Positions 51,574 to 59,997 of a stretch of DNA of 64,000 nucleotides are shown here, one piece after another. Both the position numbers and the translations under genes were made by a program. The notes under the pieces were generated by a model. That model was not told the origin of the DNA. It ran no database searches and was given only the letters and a program-made list of their open reading frames with translations. Every line of letters starts with the position of its first letter. The stretch's first letter is position 1. The stretch lies in NCBI RefSeq assembly GCF_007859675.1, contig NZ_CP042305.1:3286001-3350000 (forward strand). The letters are read 5' to 3'. This DNA is from Humibacter ginsenosidimutans (lineage in GTDB: Bacteria > Actinomycetota > Actinomycetes > Actinomycetales > Microbacteriaceae).

Positions 51574-53083
51574 CAAGGTGAAGGACGTTCTCGAGGGTGC
51601 GAAGGGTGCGCTCGAGAAGGTGACGGAGAAGGCACTGCTGGCCGCCGTTCCCAGCGGCCTGTACATCGGCGGCGAGTGGGTGGCCGGGGAGCAGGGCGGT
51701 GACCTCAAGGTCTACAACCCGGCGAACGGCGAGGTGCTGAAGTCGATCGCGGATGCGTCGCCGGCCGACGGCATCCGCGCCCTCGATGCCGCCGTCGCGG
51801 CAGCAGACTCGTGGGCTGCCACCGCGCCCCGCGTGCGCGCCGAGATTCTGCGCAAGGCGTTCGACCTGATGCAGGAGCGCAAGGAGGAGTTCGCGCTTCT
51901 CATGACGCTCGAGATGGGCAAGCCGCTCGCCGAGGCGCGCGGCGAGGTCGCCTACGGCGGCGAATTCCTGCGCTGGTTCAGCGAGGAGGCGGTGCGCATC
52001 TCCGGCCGCTACGGCACGAATCCCGAGGGCACGGGACGCATGATCGTGTCGCAGCATCCGGTGGGGCCCTGCTTCCTCATCACGCCGTGGAACTTCCCGC
52101 TCGCGATGGCCACGCGCAAGATCGGCCCGGCGCTCGCCGCCGGCTGCACCGTCGTGGTGAAGCCGGCAGCGCTCACGCCGCTCACCACGCTCTACTTCGC
52201 GAAGCTGCTCGAAGACGCCGGCCTGCCCGCCGGTGTCGTGAACGTCGTCACCACGTCGACGTCCGGCGCGGTCTCCGACCCGATCATCGCCGACCCGCGT
52301 CTGCGCAAGATCTCGTTCACGGGCTCCACGCCGGTGGGCGTCTCGCTCATGAAGAAGGCCGCCGACAACGTGCTGCGCACCTCGATGGAGCTCGGCGGCA
52401 ACGCCCCGTTCGTCGTGTTCGAGGATGCCGACCTCGACAAGGCGGTGGAGGGCGCGCTGCTCGCCAAGTTCCGCAACATCGGCGAGGCCTGCACGGCCGC
52501 CAACCGGTTCATCGTGCACGAGAGCGTCGCCGAGGAGTTCGCGGCGAAGGTCACGGAGAAGGTCAAGGCCTTCAAGGTCGGCCCGGGGGTCGAAGACGGC
52601 GTCACCATCGGTGCGCTCATCGACGACCGCGCCGTCGCCAAGGCGAACTCGCTGGTGCAGGATGCCGTCTCCCGCGGCGCCACCGTGCGCACCGGCGGCA
52701 ACGCGATCGAAGGCGAGGGCACGTTCTACGAGCCCACGGTGGTCTCCGACGTGCGGCCCGGCAGCGACATCCTGCGCGAGGAGATCTTCGGACCTGTGCT
52801 CGCCATCGTCACGTTCAAGGACGAGGACGACGCGGTGCGCATCGCCAACGACACCGAATACGGCCTGATGAGCTACGTGTTCACGCAGGATCTCGCCCGC
52901 GGACAGCGCATGATCGAGCGACTCGAGACAGGCATGATGGGGCTCAACGTGGGCGTCGTGTCGAACGCGGCAGCGCCGTTCGGCGGCATCAAGCAGTCCG
53001 GACTCGGACGCGAGGGCGGGTTCGAGGGAATCCACGAGTACCTGTCGACCAAGTACACGATGACGCCGAACCCGTTCGCGTAG
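51563..53083 (+). CDS. gabD: Succinate-semialdehyde dehydrogenase (NAD(P)+)
   Basis: A 506-residue aldehyde dehydrogenase. Landmarks are TPWNFPLAMATRKIGPALAAGC near residue 175 (longer; described by position), the catalytic-region ELGGNAPF with Glu near 276, and the nucleophile Cys in NIGEACTAANR near 310. It oxidises succinate semialdehyde to succinate for the TCA cycle. It overlaps gabT by 11 bases, so the two are translated together. The N-terminal 30 residues are charged and lack a signal peptide. Confidence 0.93.
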   Translation: MLNDKVKDVLEGAKGALEKVTEKALLAAVPSGLYIGGEWVAGEQGGDLKVYNPANGEVLKSIADASPADGIRALDAAVAAADSWAATAPRVRAEILRKAFDLMQERKEEFALLMTLEMGKPLAEARGEVAYGGEFLRWFSEEAVRISGRYGTNPEGTGRMIVSQHPVGPCFLITPWNFPLAMATRKIGPALAAGCTVVVKPAALTPLTTLYFAKLLEDAGLPAGVVNVVTTSTSGAVSDPIIADPRLRKISFTGSTPVGVSLMKKAADNVLRTSMELGGNAPFVVFEDADLDKAVEGALLAKFRNIGEACTAANRFIVHESVAEEFAAKVTEKVKAFKVGPGVEDGVTIGALIDDRAVAKANSLVQDAVSRGATVRTGGNAIEGEGTFYEPTVVSDVRPGSDILREEIFGPVLAIVTFKDEDDAVRIANDTEYGLMSYVFTQDLARGQRMIERLETGMMGLNVGVVSNAAAPFGGIKQSGLGREGGFEGIHEYLSTKYTMTPNPFA

Positions 53084-53180
53084 GCGCGGCGCGGCCGTCA
53101 TCCGTAGTGGGGTTTCCGGGTGGCGGCCGTGGTCGGATCGACTCTTGGCGGTGGCCGCTGACGCTGGAGACTCGGGTGGC

Positions 53181-53287
53181 GGCCGCCGCGGGGATCCGAC
53201 TCCGCGGGACATGCCCCCGCCTCGCTGGACGCTCGGCTCCTGCCAGACCCAATGCCAGCCCCGCGGAGTCGGATCCCCGCGGCGGCC
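53181..53287. repeat. Long inverted repeat between gabD and the amine oxidase gene
   Basis: A 28-bp arm (53181-53208) is perfectly complementary to 53260-53287, with a 51-base loop. A partial copy of the left arm's start occurs around 53118-53142. The arm contains ATCCGACTCCGCG (53194-53206), which recurs at 56190-56202. It may act as a terminator, and it also behaves like an intergenic repeat family. Confidence 0.7.
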
Positions 53288-53358
53288 TCAGTGTGAACAC
53301 CGTTGGCACAGGCCGCCACGAATGCGAACACCAACACCACAGACGGAAGGAAGAGAGC

Positions 53359-54711
53359 ATGGGGGAAATGCAGCGCGACGTCGTCGTCGTGGGGGCCGGG
53401 GCATCCGGGCTCACGGCGGCGAACGAGCTGAAGAAGGCCGGGCACAGCGTGGTCGTGCTCGAGGCACGCGACCGTGTCGGCGGCCGGCTGTGGACCGACA
53501 CCATCGACGGTGCCATGCTCGAGCTCGGCGGCCAGTGGGTGTCGCCCGAGCAGGACGCCCTCAAGCAGACGATCGCGGAGCTCGGCCTCGAGCGGTACTC
53601 CCGTTACCGCGACGGTGACAGCGTCTACCTCGATGCGAGCGGCAGGCTCACGCGGTTCACCGGCGAGATCTTCCCGGTGCCGGCGGCGACCGAGAAGGTG
53701 ATGGTCGAGCTCATCGAGAAGCTCGACGGCATGGTCGCGCAGGTCGACCCGAACCGGCCGTGGGAGACGCCGAACGCCGAGGAGCTCGACCGCATCTCGT
53801 TCACCGGGTGGCTCGAGCAGCAGACCGACGACATGGAGGCGCGGGACAACATCGCCCTCTTCATCGCCGGTGCCATGCTGACGAAGCCGGCATACTCCTT
53901 CTCGGCGTTGCAGGCCTTGCTGATGGCGGCGTCCGCAGGCAGCTTCTCCCACCTCGTCGACGCGGACTTCATTCTCGACGAGCGCGTGGTCGGTGGACTG
54001 CAACAGGTGCCGCTACGGCTCGCGGAACGGCTCGGCGACGACGTGCTGCTGAACAACCCGGTGCGCGCGCTGCGCTGGGGCGACGACGGTGTGACCGTCA
54101 CCACGGACTCCGTCGAGGTGCACGCCAAGCAGGCGATCCTCGCGGTGCCGCCGCACCTCATCAGCCGGGTGAGCTTCGAGCCACCGCTGCCGCGCCTTCA
54201 GCACCAGATGCATCAGCACCTCTCGATGGGGTTCGTCATCAAGGTGCACGCCGTCTACGAGCGCCCGTTCTGGCGGGATGCCGGTCTCTCCGGCACCGCC
54301 TTCAGCCCCTATGAGCTCTGCCACGAGGCGTACGACAACACCAACTTCGGCGACGAACGCGGCACGCTGGTCGGCTTCGTCTCCGACACCAACGCCGACG
54401 ACGTGTTCCGGCTGCCGGCGGAGGAGCGCAGGGCGCGCATCCTCGAATCGTTGTCGCACTACTACGGGCCAGAAGCACAGAATCCGGTCGTGTACTACGA
54501 GAGCGACTGGGGTTCGGAGGAGTGGACGCGCGGCGCCTACGCGGCGAGCTTCGACCTCGGCGGCCTCGCTCGATGGGGTGCCGACCTGCGAGCGCCGGTC
54601 GGGCCGATCTGGTTCTCTTCCAGTGACCTCGCCGGCGAGGGGTACCAGCACGTCGACGGCGCCATCCGCATGGGGCGGCTCACCGCGGAGAAGGTCGCGG
54701 AGCGGCTGTAG
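53359..54711 (+). CDS. Flavin amine oxidase (putrescine-oxidase-like)
   Basis: A 450-residue monoamine-oxidase-fold flavoprotein. The N-terminal GAGASGLTAANELKKAGH Rossmann motif is followed by EARDRVGGRLWTD near residue 35, ELGGQWVSPEQDAL near 55, and the C-terminal FAD block SSSDLAGEGYQHVDGAI near 420. Actinobacterial putrescine oxidases of this type oxidise putrescine to 4-aminobutanal, hydrogen peroxide and ammonia. It follows gabD on the same strand, and the downstream product, after oxidation to GABA, would enter GabT and GabD. GGAAGGAAG precedes the ATG; a second ATG three codons on is also possible. Confidence 0.88.
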   Translation: MGEMQRDVVVVGAGASGLTAANELKKAGHSVVVLEARDRVGGRLWTDTIDGAMLELGGQWVSPEQDALKQTIAELGLERYSRYRDGDSVYLDASGRLTRFTGEIFPVPAATEKVMVELIEKLDGMVAQVDPNRPWETPNAEELDRISFTGWLEQQTDDMEARDNIALFIAGAMLTKPAYSFSALQALLMAASAGSFSHLVDADFILDERVVGGLQQVPLRLAERLGDDVLLNNPVRALRWGDDGVTVTTDSVEVHAKQAILAVPPHLISRVSFEPPLPRLQHQMHQHLSMGFVIKVHAVYERPFWRDAGLSGTAFSPYELCHEAYDNTNFGDERGTLVGFVSDTNADDVFRLPAEERRARILESLSHYYGPEAQNPVVYYESDWGSEEWTRGAYAASFDLGGLARWGADLRAPVGPIWFSSSDLAGEGYQHVDGAIRMGRLTAEKVAERL

Positions 54712-54846
54712 GCGGGGCCGGTCGATTGCGGGTGCCGGCTGTGCGGGGGTGAGCCGCACGTAATTCAGGCTGGAGGGGCCTGAAACGGCACGTACTGGCC
54801 GCTGGTCGCGCGCTGGACCTGAATTGTGGACGTCTCGCTGGGTGCC

Positions 54847-55239
54847 TCAACCCGCGGGGTGGGCGGCCGCCCGCTCCTTCAGCGCCTCGGTCACCGGGGC
54901 GAACGCGACCTTGTCGAAGACGAGCTCGATGTCGGTGATGCGTCCGTCGGCGACGTGCAGGTTCTCGACGCACACGACGGCGCCGGCCGGGGTGTCGGTG
55001 ACGAAGTCGTAGACGACGCAGGCATGGTCGCCGTGCTCGTAGACGTCACGGACATCGTTGCGCAGCAGGGCGGGGAGCAGGCGGGCGAGCGCGAGCATCC
55101 ACTGTTCTTTGTTCGAGGCGCCGGGTCCGACGCGGGCCTCGAGGGTGTCGGCGAGCAGGCCGTCGACGGAGGCGAGGTCGTGGGCGCCGACGGCGTCGAT
55201 ATAGGCGCGGGCGATGCCCGCCGGTGTTGTCGTGGTCAT
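54847..55239 (-). CDS. SnoaL-like/nuclear transport factor 2 (NTF2) fold protein
   Basis: A 130-residue protein of the NTF2/SnoaL superfamily: TTPAGIARAYIDAVGAHDLA at the start is the typical helix, WMLALARLLPALLRND is the cone-lining segment, and VENLHVADGRITDIELVFD the C-terminal strand. Function is unknown; members range from isomerases to inert binding proteins. It is divergent from the ArsR-SRPBCC operon and may be co-regulated, since the 65-base gap contains a candidate ArsR operator. Confidence 0.83.
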   Translation of the reverse strand: MTTTTPAGIARAYIDAVGAHDLASVDGLLADTLEARVGPGASNKEQWMLALARLLPALLRNDVRDVYEHGDHACVVYDFVTDTPAGAVVCVENLHVADGRITDIELVFDKVAFAPVTEALKERAAAHPAG

Positions 55240-55270
55240 ACCCGCACTCTAAATACAAATGGATGTGAGT

Positions 55271-55286
55271 ACAAGAGTGAACTTGT
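55271..55286. promoter_or_regulatory. Candidate ArsR-type operator in a divergent promoter
   Basis: ACAAG (55271-55275) and CTTGT (55282-55286) form a short inverted repeat 19 bases upstream of the ArsR-type gene. Additional GTAC motifs flank it. The assignment is inferred from position. Confidence 0.4.
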
Positions 55287-55304
55287 GAATGGTACTGTCG
55301 TCCG

Positions 55305-55715
55305 GTGGGTGCGAACGCGAATGCCGAAAGCGCGGCGGCCGTCGTCGATCGCGGGCTGCGGGCGCTCGCCGACGGCAATCGTCGGGCGATCCTGGCCGCC
55401 GTGCGCGACGAACCGCGTGCGGTCGGCGAGCTCGCCGGAACGCTCGCGCTGTCGCAGCAGGTGGTGTCGCACCACCTGCGGGTGCTGCGCGATGCGGAGC
55501 TCGTGGAGGAGACGCGCGACGGCACCAGGCATCTGTTCGCCGTGCGCACGGATGGACTCGTGGCCGTGCGCGACTACCTCGACCGGTTCTGGCCGACGCA
55601 CCTGGCCCGCCTGAAAGCCGCCGTCGAGGGCGGTGCTCGGAACCGTGGCGGCGACCCCGCACACGAACACGGCGACGGCGACGCGAGTGCCGGGAGAGGG
55701 CATCCTCGTGCCTGA
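55305..55715 (+). CDS. ArsR-type HTH regulator (SRPBCC-associated)
   Basis: A 136-residue winged-helix protein. The HTH reads VGELAGTLALSQQVVSHHLRVLRDAELV around residues 38-65, with the wing ETRDGTRHLFAV. It lacks metal-binding motifs and belongs to the group that pairs with an activator-of-Hsp90-homologue (SRPBCC) protein. Eight bases of overlap couple it to that gene. The C-terminal end is a His/Gly/Asp-rich tail. Ligand is unknown. Confidence 0.85.
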   Translation: MGANANAESAAAVVDRGLRALADGNRRAILAAVRDEPRAVGELAGTLALSQQVVSHHLRVLRDAELVEETRDGTRHLFAVRTDGLVAVRDYLDRFWPTHLARLKAAVEGGARNRGGDPAHEHGDGDASAGRGHPRA

Positions 55716-56148
55716 CTTCCGCACCTCGATCGAGATCGAGGCCGCGCCCGACGTGGTGTTCGACTACCTCGTCACTCCCGGGGGCGTGACGGCGTGGATG
55801 GGCGAGTTCGCCGTGCTCGAACCACGTCCCGGCGGTCGTTTCGATGTGGACATCGCCGGGTTCCCCATCAGGGGCGAGTACCTCGAGGTCGACCCTCCGC
55901 GCAGGGTCGTCGTGTCATGGGGCATCGCGGGCAGCGACGACCTGCCGCCCGGGGCATCCACCGTGAGCTTCGAGCTCACCGCCATCGGGAGCGGCACGCG
56001 TGTCGATCTGACGCACAGCGGGCTGCCGGATGCCCGTGTTCCTGGCCACCGCGCCGGATGGGCCCACTTTCTGCCGCGGCTTCGTGGCGCCGGCACGGGG
56101 CATCCACCTGGCATCGACGACTGGCGCCCGCTGCCGCCGCCGCGCTGA
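55708..56148 (+). CDS. SRPBCC (AHSA1-like) protein
   Basis: A 146-residue START-like beta-barrel protein: DFRTSIEIEAAPDVVFDYLV at the N-terminus, MGEFAVLEPRPGGRFDVD next, and VVVSWGIAGSDDLPPGAS with the binding cavity strands. These proteins bind hydrophobic ligands; a partner ArsR protein usually precedes them, as here. The GTG at 55708 follows GAGAGG. No catalytic activity can be stated. Confidence 0.84.
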   Translation: MPDFRTSIEIEAAPDVVFDYLVTPGGVTAWMGEFAVLEPRPGGRFDVDIAGFPIRGEYLEVDPPRRVVVSWGIAGSDDLPPGASTVSFELTAIGSGTRVDLTHSGLPDARVPGHRAGWAHFLPRLRGAGTGHPPGIDDWRPLPPPR

Positions 56149-56161
56149 CGGGACATCGCGC

Positions 56162-56218
56162 TGCAGGATATGCGGGTCGCGGGCGACATATCCGACTCCG
56201 CGCGCCGTATATCCTGCA
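56162..56218. repeat. Intergenic inverted repeat sharing a 13-mer with 53181-53287
   Basis: TGCAGGATAT (56162-56171) pairs with ATATCCTGCA (56209-56218). Between the arms, ATCCGACTCCGCG (56190-56202) equals bases 53194-53206 of the long inverted repeat 3 kb upstream. This suggests a dispersed palindromic element, not a random terminator. Confidence 0.6.
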
Positions 56219-56231
56219 CGGTTGCGGCGGG

Positions 56232-56588
56232 TCAGTCCGCCTCGACGACGTAGACCTTGCGCACGCGGTCGGCGACGCGCCAGATGGTGCGCTCGCCGCC
56301 CGCGAAACGGATGACGTCGCCGGGTCCGACCGCCAGCACGCGACCCTCGTCGACCAGCTGGATGCTCGCCGACCCGGCGATCACGACCGACACCTCCGCG
56401 ACCTCGGTGTCGCTCATCGCGCCCGACGACATCTCCCACACGCCGATGGCGGCGGCACCGAGCTCCGCGATGGCCGTCTCGCCGGTCGTCGGCGCTCCGT
56501 CGACCACCTGCGTCGGGTCGACGGGCACGAACACGAGCTCGACCGAGAGTGCGTTCATCAGGTCGACGGCGTTCATCGGGGCGTTCAT
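56232..56588 (-). CDS. Cupin-type small protein
   Basis: A 118-residue cupin (DUF861-like): VWEMSSGAMSDTEVAEVSVVI leads into the beta-barrel, and GSASIQLVDEGRVLAVGPGDVIRF (longer; central Gly-Asp-Val pattern) is the second motif. Cupins of this class often accompany oxidoreductases of amino or polyamine substrates. The ATG is supported by AAGGA six bases upstream. It follows, on the minus strand, the DAO-family oxidase gene, separated by about 130 bases. Confidence 0.8.
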   Translation of the reverse strand: MNAPMNAVDLMNALSVELVFVPVDPTQVVDGAPTTGETAIAELGAAAIGVWEMSSGAMSDTEVAEVSVVIAGSASIQLVDEGRVLAVGPGDVIRFAGGERTIWRVADRVRKVYVVEAD

Positions 56589-56718
56589 GGGATGTCCTTC
56601 GGTGTCGGTTCGTCACTGGTGTCTGCGCCAGGAATCGGCTGTCGCGCCAGAAAACGTGGCGCGATGCGCGAGAGCTGGCGCAGTCGCGGCGGCGGTGCCA
56701 CCGCGAGCCGCCGCCCGG

Positions 56719-58182
56719 TCATGAGTCGAAGCCGAGGCCGACGGCATCCATGGTGCGCAGGAACAGGTTGCGGCGTCCCTCGTTGTGGTCGGCCCGATCG
56801 AGCGCCCAGCGCATCATGTTCACGCCCATGGATGCCACGGGCTCCGGCGGGAACGGAATCGGCTTCGAGCGCACCATCTGCGTCGCGGTGCGCTCCGTCG
56901 TCTTGCCCTCGAGGAAGTCGAGCATCACCTCGGCGCCGAAGTGCGTGGCCGCGACGCCGAGCCCGGTGAACCCGGTCGCGTAGGCGATGCGGCCGCCGCG
57001 CGCCGTGCCGTAGAACGCGCAGAACCTGCTGCACGTGTCGATGGCGCCCGCCCACTTGTGGGTGAACTGCAGACCCTCCAGCTGCGGGAAGGTCGTGAAG
57101 AAGTGCTCGGCGAGGCGGCGATGCGACGTCGGTCGATCCTCGTACTCGTCGCGCACCCGGCCGCCGTAGTGGTACACGGCGTCGTAGCCGCCGAAGAGAA
57201 TGCGGTTGTCGGAGCTCAGCCGGTAGTAGTGGAACTGGTTCGCGCTGTCGCCGAGGCCCTGGCGCCCCTGCCAGCCGATGGCATCCAGCTGCTCGGCGCT
57301 CAGCGGTTCGGTCATGAGCACGTAGTCGTAGACCGGAACCGTGTAGAGCCGGTTGCGCTTGAGCAGCGACGGAAAGACATTGGTGCCGAGCGCCACCTTC
57401 TTGGCGCGCACGACCGCGGCGGTCGGGCGTCCGGTGAGGTCGCGCGCCGCGGTGTGCACGTCGACGCCCTCCGCGCCGGTGCGCGGTGCGCCGCGGCCGA
57501 CGGTGACCAGCTCGGTGACGGGGGTGTTCTCGAAGATCTGCACGCCGGCATCCACGCATGCCCGAGCCAGAGCCCGCGCCAGCTTCGCCGGGTGCACGAT
57601 GGCGCTGTCACGCGTGTGGAAGAGGCCGCCGAGATAGGTCGGCGAGTGAATGGATGCCTGCAGCTCCGCCTCGTCGAGAAACACGGAGTCCTCACCGACG
57701 CCCTCGCGCAGCCACTCCAGCTGGTGCGGCTCGACGGCCACGTCGATCGCGCCGTTGCGCTCCCAGTCCACATCGAGCTTCAGCTCGGCGATGGTGGATT
57801 CGATGGCGTCGAGGTTGGCACGGCCCATTCGCGCAAGGTGCTCGTACTCGTCGGGAAAGCGGGTGAGCCCGTTCTCCTCGCCGTGCGTGAGGCTCGACTC
57901 GGCGAAGCCGCCGTTGCGACCCGATGCGGCCCAGCCGACGGTCTTGGCCTCGAGCAGCACGACGGAACGGGACGGGTCGCGACGCTTCGCCAGCAGCGCG
58001 GTCCACAGACCGGAGTAGCCTCCGCCGACGACGACGAGGTCGGCCGTGGTGCCCGCGGTGAGCGGCGGGTAGGCGTCGCCAGGGGCATCCTCGAGCCAGA
58101 AGACCGCTTGCCGCGTGCCGGAGAGCGCGTGGTCGACGGTGGAGGCGCTCGGGCGTCGGCGCTCGAACACTGTTGTGCCCAT
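56719..58182 (-). CDS. DAO-family FAD oxidoreductase (possible polyamine/glycine oxidase)
   Basis: A 487-residue FAD-dependent oxidoreductase of the glycine/D-amino-acid oxidase (DAO) family. The Rossmann motif is LVVVGGGYSGLWTALLAK near residue 50, the FAD-contact region SGRNGGFAE near 86, and a C-terminal block has TGFTGLGVAATHFG. The overall pattern is like PuuB-type gamma-glutamylputrescine oxidase, though substrate is not proved. The cupin gene follows it on the same strand. GAGG seven bases before ATG 58182 supports the start; a GTG four codons upstream is weaker. It fits a polyamine catabolism role with gabT, gabD and the amine oxidase. Confidence 0.85.
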   Translation of the reverse strand: MGTTVFERRRPSASTVDHALSGTRQAVFWLEDAPGDAYPPLTAGTTADLVVVGGGYSGLWTALLAKRRDPSRSVVLLEAKTVGWAASGRNGGFAESSLTHGEENGLTRFPDEYEHLARMGRANLDAIESTIAELKLDVDWERNGAIDVAVEPHQLEWLREGVGEDSVFLDEAELQASIHSPTYLGGLFHTRDSAIVHPAKLARALARACVDAGVQIFENTPVTELVTVGRGAPRTGAEGVDVHTAARDLTGRPTAAVVRAKKVALGTNVFPSLLKRNRLYTVPVYDYVLMTEPLSAEQLDAIGWQGRQGLGDSANQFHYYRLSSDNRILFGGYDAVYHYGGRVRDEYEDRPTSHRRLAEHFFTTFPQLEGLQFTHKWAGAIDTCSRFCAFYGTARGGRIAYATGFTGLGVAATHFGAEVMLDFLEGKTTERTATQMVRSKPIPFPPEPVASMGVNMMRWALDRADHNEGRRNLFLRTMDAVGLGFDS

Positions 58183-58452
58183 GGGATGCCTCACTGAAGC
58201 TCATCGGTCGCCGGCGTCGGTCGCCGGCACGGTGACGCGGCAGCAGACGGGGCTCCGACGGCGGCCGTTGTCTTCCATTGTCGTCGCCGCCCGATGAGGC
58301 GTGCATGCGAATTCAGTCGCGAATGCCGCGGGCTTCGGGCGATTCGTCTGCCCGCCGGAGTTCCCTCCACTTCTCTTGGTGCACACGCGGAGCCGCCTGC
58401 AGCGCGGGCCCGCCTGTGACACCATCAGAAGCCGATGCGTGAGGAGGATGCC

Positions 58453-59280
58453 ATGGCGCCGGTGACCTCGTGGGCGAGCGACGGCATCCCGTCGGTGTCG
58501 TACGCCCTCACCGACCACACCGGACGGGTGCTGGCCTCCCGGGCATCGCACACCGTCTACTACTCAGCATCGACGGTGAAGCTCGGCGTGATGCTCGCCG
58601 CCGTGCTGGCGGCCGAGCGGGGCGAGTTCGGTGGTGCAGGGCTCGGCGCCGAGCTGGAATGCCGGCACGAGTTCGTGTGCGGCGAGGTCGGCAGGGGCCA
58701 CGATGGCGACGACGTCGTGGCCGAGACGTTCGTGCTCGACCCCGATGACCGAGACGCGGCGTTTCCGCCGGATGGCGCGTCGGCATCCGTCGCCGAGCTG
58801 GTGCGCATGATGATCGTGCGCTCGTCGAACGAGGCCACCAACGTGCTGTTCGATCGCCTCGGTGCGGCGCGTATCGCCGAGGCGTTCGCCCTGTGCGGCG
58901 CCGCGAGCACACGCATGGAGCGGCGCATCGGCGACCCGTGCGCGGTGCGCGCAGGGCTGACGAATGAGACGTGCGCGGCCGACCTGGTGGCGATCGTGCG
59001 TGCGCTGGTGACGGGCGCCGTGACGAACGCGGAGCACGCGGAGTGGATGCGCGGGGTGCTGGCCGGGCAGGAGCATCCTCGGATCGGCGCGGTCCTGCCT
59101 TCCGGTGTGCCGTGGGGATCGAAGTCGGGGGACGTGCCCGGCATCGAGCACGATGTCGCCTTCATCGGCGACGGGGATGCCCGGCGTTACCTCGCGGTCT
59201 GCACGCGCGGCTTCGAGCCGGAGCAGGGACGCGAGGTCATCCGCGCGGTGGCAGGGGCACTGCAGACCGTCGCAGGGTGA
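58453..59280 (+). CDS. Class A beta-lactamase-like serine hydrolase, no signal peptide
   Basis: A 275-residue protein with the class A active-site motifs: S40-T-V-K43 (SxxK), SSNEATNV near 125 in place of SDN, and KSGD near 218 (KTG variant). The fold resembles beta-lactamase/D-Ala carboxypeptidase. No signal peptide is seen: the N-terminus MAPVTSWASDGIP is polar, so it may be cytoplasmic or use another route, and beta-lactam hydrolysis should not be assumed. ATG 58453 has GAGGAGG six bases upstream; an earlier in-frame start 18 bases back is weaker. Confidence 0.8.
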   Translation: MAPVTSWASDGIPSVSYALTDHTGRVLASRASHTVYYSASTVKLGVMLAAVLAAERGEFGGAGLGAELECRHEFVCGEVGRGHDGDDVVAETFVLDPDDRDAAFPPDGASASVAELVRMMIVRSSNEATNVLFDRLGAARIAEAFALCGAASTRMERRIGDPCAVRAGLTNETCAADLVAIVRALVTGAVTNAEHAEWMRGVLAGQEHPRIGAVLPSGVPWGSKSGDVPGIEHDVAFIGDGDARRYLAVCTRGFEPEQGREVIRAVAGALQTVAG

Positions 59281-59763
59281 CTACCCGCTGAACGCCCTGA
59301 TCACCGTGTAGATCGCGAAGACGACGATCACGACCCCGACGAGCAGATCGGTGTAGGTCGCGACGGTCTCCTGCGGGTTCTTGTTCTTCTTGGGCAGATG
59401 GAGAATCCCGGCGATGAGCAGGAACACCCCGCCCGCTGCTGCGGCAGGCAGCGTCCAGCCCGGAACCAGGGCCAGGAGGCCCGCGACGCCCATGCCGATG
59501 TTCGCGACGCCGAGCTCACTGGTGAGTTGCTTCTCCTGGATGCTCGGAGTGCCGCCGCCCAGAACCGCGCTCGTCGGTCCGCCCCCCGAGACCTGCACGA
59601 TCCCCGCCAGCACGAGCCGGGTGCCGACGCCCCAGAACGCCCACCACTTCGCGAACACGAGCACCGGGTCACCGCCCACCACGATCAGCTCGATGATGCC
59701 AGAGACGATCGGGAGCACCACGGTCTGGCCGATCACGACGATGAAGTAGCCCACGCGGCTCAC
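59281..59763 (-). CDS. Small membrane protein (160 aa)
   Basis: A 160-residue integral membrane protein with four hydrophobic segments and a Lys/Asn patch (PKKNKNPQ). The family is not recognised. The GTG start at 59763 is overlapped by TAGGGT, which could be a -10 box of a leaderless transcript. Its stop directly abuts the stop of the convergent beta-lactamase-like gene. Confidence 0.72.
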   Translation of the reverse strand: MSRVGYFIVVIGQTVVLPIVSGIIELIVVGGDPVLVFAKWWAFWGVGTRLVLAGIVQVSGGGPTSAVLGGGTPSIQEKQLTSELGVANIGMGVAGLLALVPGWTLPAAAAGGVFLLIAGILHLPKKNKNPQETVATYTDLLVGVVIVVFAIYTVIRAFSG

Positions 59764-59997
59764 CCTATCCGCGCTCGGCACGCGGCCGGCGGCCCGCGAA
59801 CGAGGGCCGGAGAGCCGACCGACCTTCGTTCCGCGCCAACGCTGGACCGTTTCATGCTCATCCGCGCAAGGGAGTGGCAACCCATTGACCGATGTCGGAC
59901 ACCGGTGGTAGCCCAGAGGATGGTGTGCCCCGTTCAGGGGCCCGCTGTTCGAGCGCCGCTCCGAGGGAGCGGGCTCGCCCACGGAAGGGATGGCACG

